NCBI GenBank assembly: GCA_028015205.1
Contig: JAPWFG010000015.1
Location: forward strand, 3,162,001-3,226,000
Origin: Mytilisepta virgata
Taxonomy: Eukaryota; Mollusca; Bivalvia; Mytilida; Mytilidae
Length of the DNA stretch: 64,000 bases
Reading direction: 5' to 3'
The position numbers and the translations under genes are program-made. A model generated the notes under the pieces. The model made no database searches. It saw only the letters and a program-made list of their open reading frames with translations, and was not told the DNA's origin. Positions 61,501-64,000 of this stretch are shown piece by piece. Positions within the stretch are counted from its first letter, which is position 1. Each line of letters begins with the position of its first letter.

Positions 61501-64000
61501 TGTATCAGCTACATTTGTCGTTTTTGCTGCAGTAGTTGTATCAGCCACGGTTGTAGTTGGTGCTGCAGTGGTTGTATTAGCTACAGTTTTCGTTTGTGCA
61601 GCGGTGGTTGTATCAGCCAAGGTTGTAGTTTGGGCTGCAGTAGTTGTATCAGTTACAGTTGTAGTTTGTGCTGCAGTAGTTGAGTCAGCCACGGTTGTCG
61701 TTTGTGCTGCAGTGGTTGTGTCAGCCACGGTTGTAGTTTGGGCTGCAATAGTTGTATCAGTTACAGTTGTAGTTTGTGCTGCAGTAGTTGAGTCAGCCAC
61801 GGTTGTCATTTGTGCTGCAGTGGTTGTGTCAGCCACGGTTGTAGTTTGTGCTGCAGTAGTTGTGTCAGCTACGGTTATAGTTTGTGCTGCAGTTGTTGAA
61901 TCAGCTACGGTTGTAATTTGTGCTGCAGGAGTTGTGTCAGCCACGGTTGTGGTTTGTGCTGCAGTAGTTGTGTCCACTACGGTTGTAGATTGTGCTGCAG
62001 TTGTTGTATCAGCTACAGTTGTCGTTTGTGCTGCAGTAGTTGTGTCAGCCACGGTTGTAGTTTGTGCTGCACTAGTTGTGTCAGCTATGGTTGTAGTTTG
62101 TGCTGCAGTAGTTGTATCAGCTACAGTTGTCGTTTCTGCTGCAGTAGTTGTGTCCGCTACGTTTGTAGTTTTTGCTGCAGTGGTTGTATCAGCTACGGTT
62201 GTAGTTTGTGATGCAGTAGTTGTATCAGCTATATTTGTCGTTTGTGCTGCAGTAGTTGTGTCAGCCACGGTTGTAGTTGGTGCTACACTTGTTGTATCAG
62301 CTACTGTTGTCGTTTTCGCTGCAGTAGTTGTATCATCTACGGTTGTAGTTGGTGCTGCAGTGGTTGTATCAGCTATGGTTGTAGTTTGTGCTGCAGCAGT
62401 TGTATCAGCTACAGTTGTCGTTTCTGCTGCAGTAGTTCTATCAGCCACGGTTGTACTTTGTACTGCAGTTGTTGTATCAGCTACGGTTGTAGTTTGTGAT
62501 GCAGTAGTTGTATCAGCTATATTTATCGTTTGTGCTGCAGTAGTTGTGTCAGCCACGGTTGTAGTTGGTGCTACACTTGTTGTATCAGCTACTGTTGTCG
62601 TTTTCGCTGCAGTAGTTGTATCATCTACGGTTGTAGTTGGTGCTGCAGTGGTTGTATCAGCTATGGTTGTAGTTTGTGCTGCAGCAGTTGTATCAGCTAC
62701 AGTTGTCGTTTCTGCTGCAGTAGTTGTATCAGCCACGGTTGTACTTTGTACTGCAGTTGTTGTATCAGCTACGGTTGTAGTTTGTGATGCAGTGGTTGTG
62801 TCCGCTACGATTGTAGTTTCTGCTGCAGTGGTTGCGTCAGCCACGCTTGTAGTTTGTGCGGCGGTGGTTGTGTCACCTACGGTTGTAGTTTGTGCTGAGG
62901 TGGTTGTATCAGCTACAGTTGTCGTTTGTGCTGCAGTAGTTGTGTCTGCTACGTTTGTAGTTTGTGGTGCAGTGGTTGTGTCAGCCACGGTTGTAGTTTG
63001 TGCTGCAGTTGTTGTATCAGCTACAGTTGTAGTTTGTGCTGCGGTGGATGTATCAGCTACGGTTGTAGTTTGTGCTGCAGTTGTTGTATCAGGTACGGTT
63101 GTAGTTTGTGCTGCAGTAATTGTATCAGCTACGGTTGTAGTTTGTGCTGCAGTGGTTGTGTCAGCTATGGTTGTAGTTTGTGCTGCAGTAGTTGTGTCAG
63201 CTACGGTTGTAGTTTGTGCTGCAGTGGTTGGATCAGCTACGGTTGTAGTTTGTGCTGCAGTGGTTGTATCAGCTACGGTTGTAGTTTGTGCTAAAGTAGT
63301 TGTGTCCGCTACGTTTGTAGTTTGTGCTAAAGTAGTTGTGTCCGCTACGGTTGCAGTTTGTTTTGCGGTGGTTGTATCAGCTACGGTTGTAATTTGTGCT
63401 GCAGTAGTTGTATCAGCTACGGTTGTAGTTTGTGCTGCAGTGGTTGTATCAGCTACAGTTGTCGTTTGTGCTGCAGTAGTTGTGTCTGCTACAGTTGTAA
63501 TTTGTGCTGCAGTGGTTGTGTCAGCCACGGTTGTAGTTTGTGCTGCAGTTGTTGTATCAGCTACAGTTGTAGTTTGTACTGCGGTGGTTGTATCAGCTAC
63601 GGTTGTAGTTTGTGCTGCAGTTGTATCAGGTACGGTTGTAGTTTGTGCTGCAGTAGTTGTATCAGCTACGGTTGTAGTTTGTGATGCGGTGGTTGTATCA
63701 GCTACAGTTGTCGTTTGTGCTGCAGTAGTTGTGTCTGGAACGGTTGTAGTTTGTAGTGCAATGGTTGTGTCAGCCACGGTTGTAGTTTGTGCTGCAGTTG
63801 TTTTATCAGCTACAGTTGTGGTTTGTGCTGCGGTGGTCGTATCAGCTACGGTTGTAGTTTGTGCTGCAGTTGTTGTATCAGCTAGGGTTGTAGTTTGTGA
63901 TGCAGTAGTTGTATCAGCAACGGTTGTAGTTTGTGCTGCAGAGGTTGGGTCAGCTATGGTTGTAGTTTGTGCTGCAGTAGTTGTATCAGCTACAGTTGTC
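49448..64000 (-). CDS. giant transmembrane mucin-like protein (repeat-SEA-EGF-TM-tail), 5' end off the window
   Basis: Seven exons in this window: >64000-54265, 53752-53694, 53055-52856, 52128-52032, 51327-51130, 50112-50000 and 49512-49448. All joins keep frame and use GT-AG sites, giving about 3,490 codons here. Order: a Thr-rich 12-residue repeat array (expected to be O-glycosylated and extended), SEA domain, one six-Cys EGF-like domain, one transmembrane helix, and a cytoplasmic tail of about 75 residues ending IRRA and TAA. This is the layout of membrane mucins such as the vertebrate MUC3/12/13/17 group, though orthology is not claimed. Likely role: glycocalyx or mucus-facing surface protein of an epithelium or blood cell. 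The signal peptide should lie upstream of the window. The repeat lacks the Ser and Pro usual in mucins. Confidence 0.85.
50000..50112 (-). CDS. mucin exon: cytoplasmic tail
   Basis: 113 bp between TTTCTCTCATAG and GTAAGA. Encodes SSENPFAGVFLPRLFPDYM, then RHPGSPFGIEEGASSYVY. NPF is a known EH-domain-binding endocytosis motif; DYM and YVY give possible tyrosine phosphorylation sites. Confidence 0.75.
50905..51105 (+). repeat. diverged copy of the 11345-11625 family, in a mucin intron
   Basis: GGGGGAGAGGAATTT, AAAAGGCAGGATCT, TGCAGGAATATGG and the right end AAATGGTTGCTCCCA match that family. It sits just 3' (on the minus strand) of the transmembrane exon, about 25 bp from its donor. Confidence 0.55.
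51130..51327 (-). CDS. mucin exon: end of EGF-like domain, transmembrane helix, basic stop-transfer
   Basis: Starts after TTTCATCAACAG. CTADFAGSVCQ supplies the last two EGF cysteines. A short stalk leads to the hydrophobic segment IVVPAAIVGAILLTLIIGCC, then CYFLCARRKKW, where the basic run and juxtamembrane cysteines fit a type I anchor, possibly palmitoylated. Ends TC|GTGAGT in phase 2. Confidence 0.85.
52032..52128 (-). CDS. mucin exon: first part of EGF-like domain
   Basis: 97 bp between TTTACTTTACAG and GTATAT. Encodes PLDDACFIYDYEQTCQNSG, then VCYVNSNGDPEC and the start of an Arg codon. With the next exon it gives C-x(8)-C-x(4)-C-x(9)-C-x-C-x(8)-C, an EGF-like pattern. Confidence 0.85.
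52178..52309. mobile_element. MITE with TIRs of about 45 bp, in a mucin intron
   Basis: GAATGTTTC...TTTTTGAACAGGTT...ATAACCTGGTTTGG on the left is inverted on the right as CCAAACCAGGTTAT...AACCTGTTAAAAAA...GAAACATTC. 132 bp in total. A further ACCAAACCAGGTTATA piece at about 52424 hints at an older copy beside it. Confidence 0.75.
52856..53055 (-). CDS. mucin exon: second half of SEA domain and linker
   Basis: Acceptor TTTTTTTGTAG, 200 bp, donor GTAAAG. Encodes IVNGTILVDYDVTTNQTVDS, where NGTILVDYDV is the central SEA strand region, then a helix part (GAYGQTLLQSV) and a Gly-rich linker GGGLLIGGATKP. Confidence 0.85.
53290..53640 (+). repeat. dispersed repeat with two 146-bp units and CGGACGGAC end, in a mucin intron
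   Basis: GCGTTG(T/C)ACTATACAAGAGG, CTATAGGTTTCTGAGAAATG and AAACTTAACC occur twice, 146 bp apart (53341 and 53487). The block ends GTACGGACGGACAAGG and TATGCCCC, like the 8372-8945 element in style. Confidence 0.65.
53694..53752 (-). CDS. mucin exon: middle of SEA domain
   Basis: 59 bp between TTTTTTAG and GTAAGC. Encodes LQDIFKNEPGFTGIQIQNI plus two bases of a Ser codon. F-x-x-x-P-G-F-x-G-I-x-I fits the helix-turn-strand of SEA domains. Too short to be seen without its neighbours. Confidence 0.8.
54265..64000 (-). CDS. mucin exon: Thr-rich tandem repeat array and start of SEA domain
   Basis: One open frame of at least 9.7 kb, still open at the right edge (63778-64000 continues in frame). 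The unit is TTTVADTTTAAQ, 36 bp, about 260 copies from about 54520 up. Half of the residues are Thr, with one Asp per unit and almost no Ser or Pro. Variation is by substitution (E or G for D; S, N, G, V, L for A) and by in-frame loss of 1 to 4 residues. The end is unique: ESMTSISEGVTSTTGTTAV, then SFRVNFADETVADPAVYEDT and HQNLLVAV, which begin the SEA domain. Donor GCT|GTAAGT, phase 0. No in-frame stop was found despite the repetitive DNA. Confidence 0.92.

Noticed and set aside
54394..63684. Series of Cys-Ser-Gly-rich + strand ORFs resembling keratin-associated or metallothionein-like proteins
   Set aside because: Same repeat read in another antisense frame; starts are arbitrary, lengths are set by chance stops, and no unique sequence is attached.
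1..64000. CRISPR arrays, operons, ribosome binding sites, riboswitches
   Set aside because: The window is clearly eukaryotic; tandem arrays lack the unique spacers of a CRISPR locus.

Overview
This window is eukaryotic and intron-rich, AT-rich, and packed with short interspersed and tandem repeats. The repeat style (tRNA-derived SINE, hairpin-ended repeats carrying GTCCGTCC runs, palindromic MITEs, jockey/CR1-like LINE scraps) and the genes (GT10 fucosyltransferase, transmembrane mucin) suggest a bivalve mollusc, probably a mussel-like species. That assignment is inference from pattern only. No bacterial, organellar or viral genes were seen.

Only three protein genes are well supported, all on the minus strand. 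(1) At 1859-2997 is the main coding exon of an alpha-(1,3)-fucosyltransferase-like Golgi enzyme. Its start codon appears to be split across an upstream intron, and a tRNA-derived SINE lies in the upstream region. (2) Three small exons at 33309-33620, 26238-26340 and 21691-21848 join in perfect phase into a protein of about 190 residues that I do not recognise. Two of these exons are too short to stand out as ORFs. (3) From 49448 past the right edge lies a giant membrane mucin. One exon of more than 9.7 kb encodes about 260 copies of a 12-residue Thr-rich repeat. Six small downstream exons then encode a SEA domain, one EGF-like domain, a transmembrane helix and a cytoplasmic tail with an NPF motif. 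The N-terminus is outside the window.

Most of the rest is repeats. 1-8.9 kb holds dispersed copies, SINE and LINE relics, a 32-bp tandem array and a 174-bp triplication. 11-19 kb holds a palindromic MITE, a G-rich minisatellite, and a 2.6-kb repeat element containing a perfect 114-bp inverted repeat. A second copy of that element lies in opposite orientation at 23.7-25.0 kb, with a TIR element abutting it, and a related element fills 26.6-28.9 kb. 34-47 kb holds two copies of a 9-bp-TSD MITE, three minisatellites and a degenerate telomere-like tract. Introns of the mucin gene also contain MITE-like repeats.

The mucin and the fucosyltransferase both belong to the glycan/mucus-surface theme, but they are 46 kb apart and nothing in the sequence links them functionally. 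Exon boundaries come from reading splice signals and phase by eye and need transcript support.
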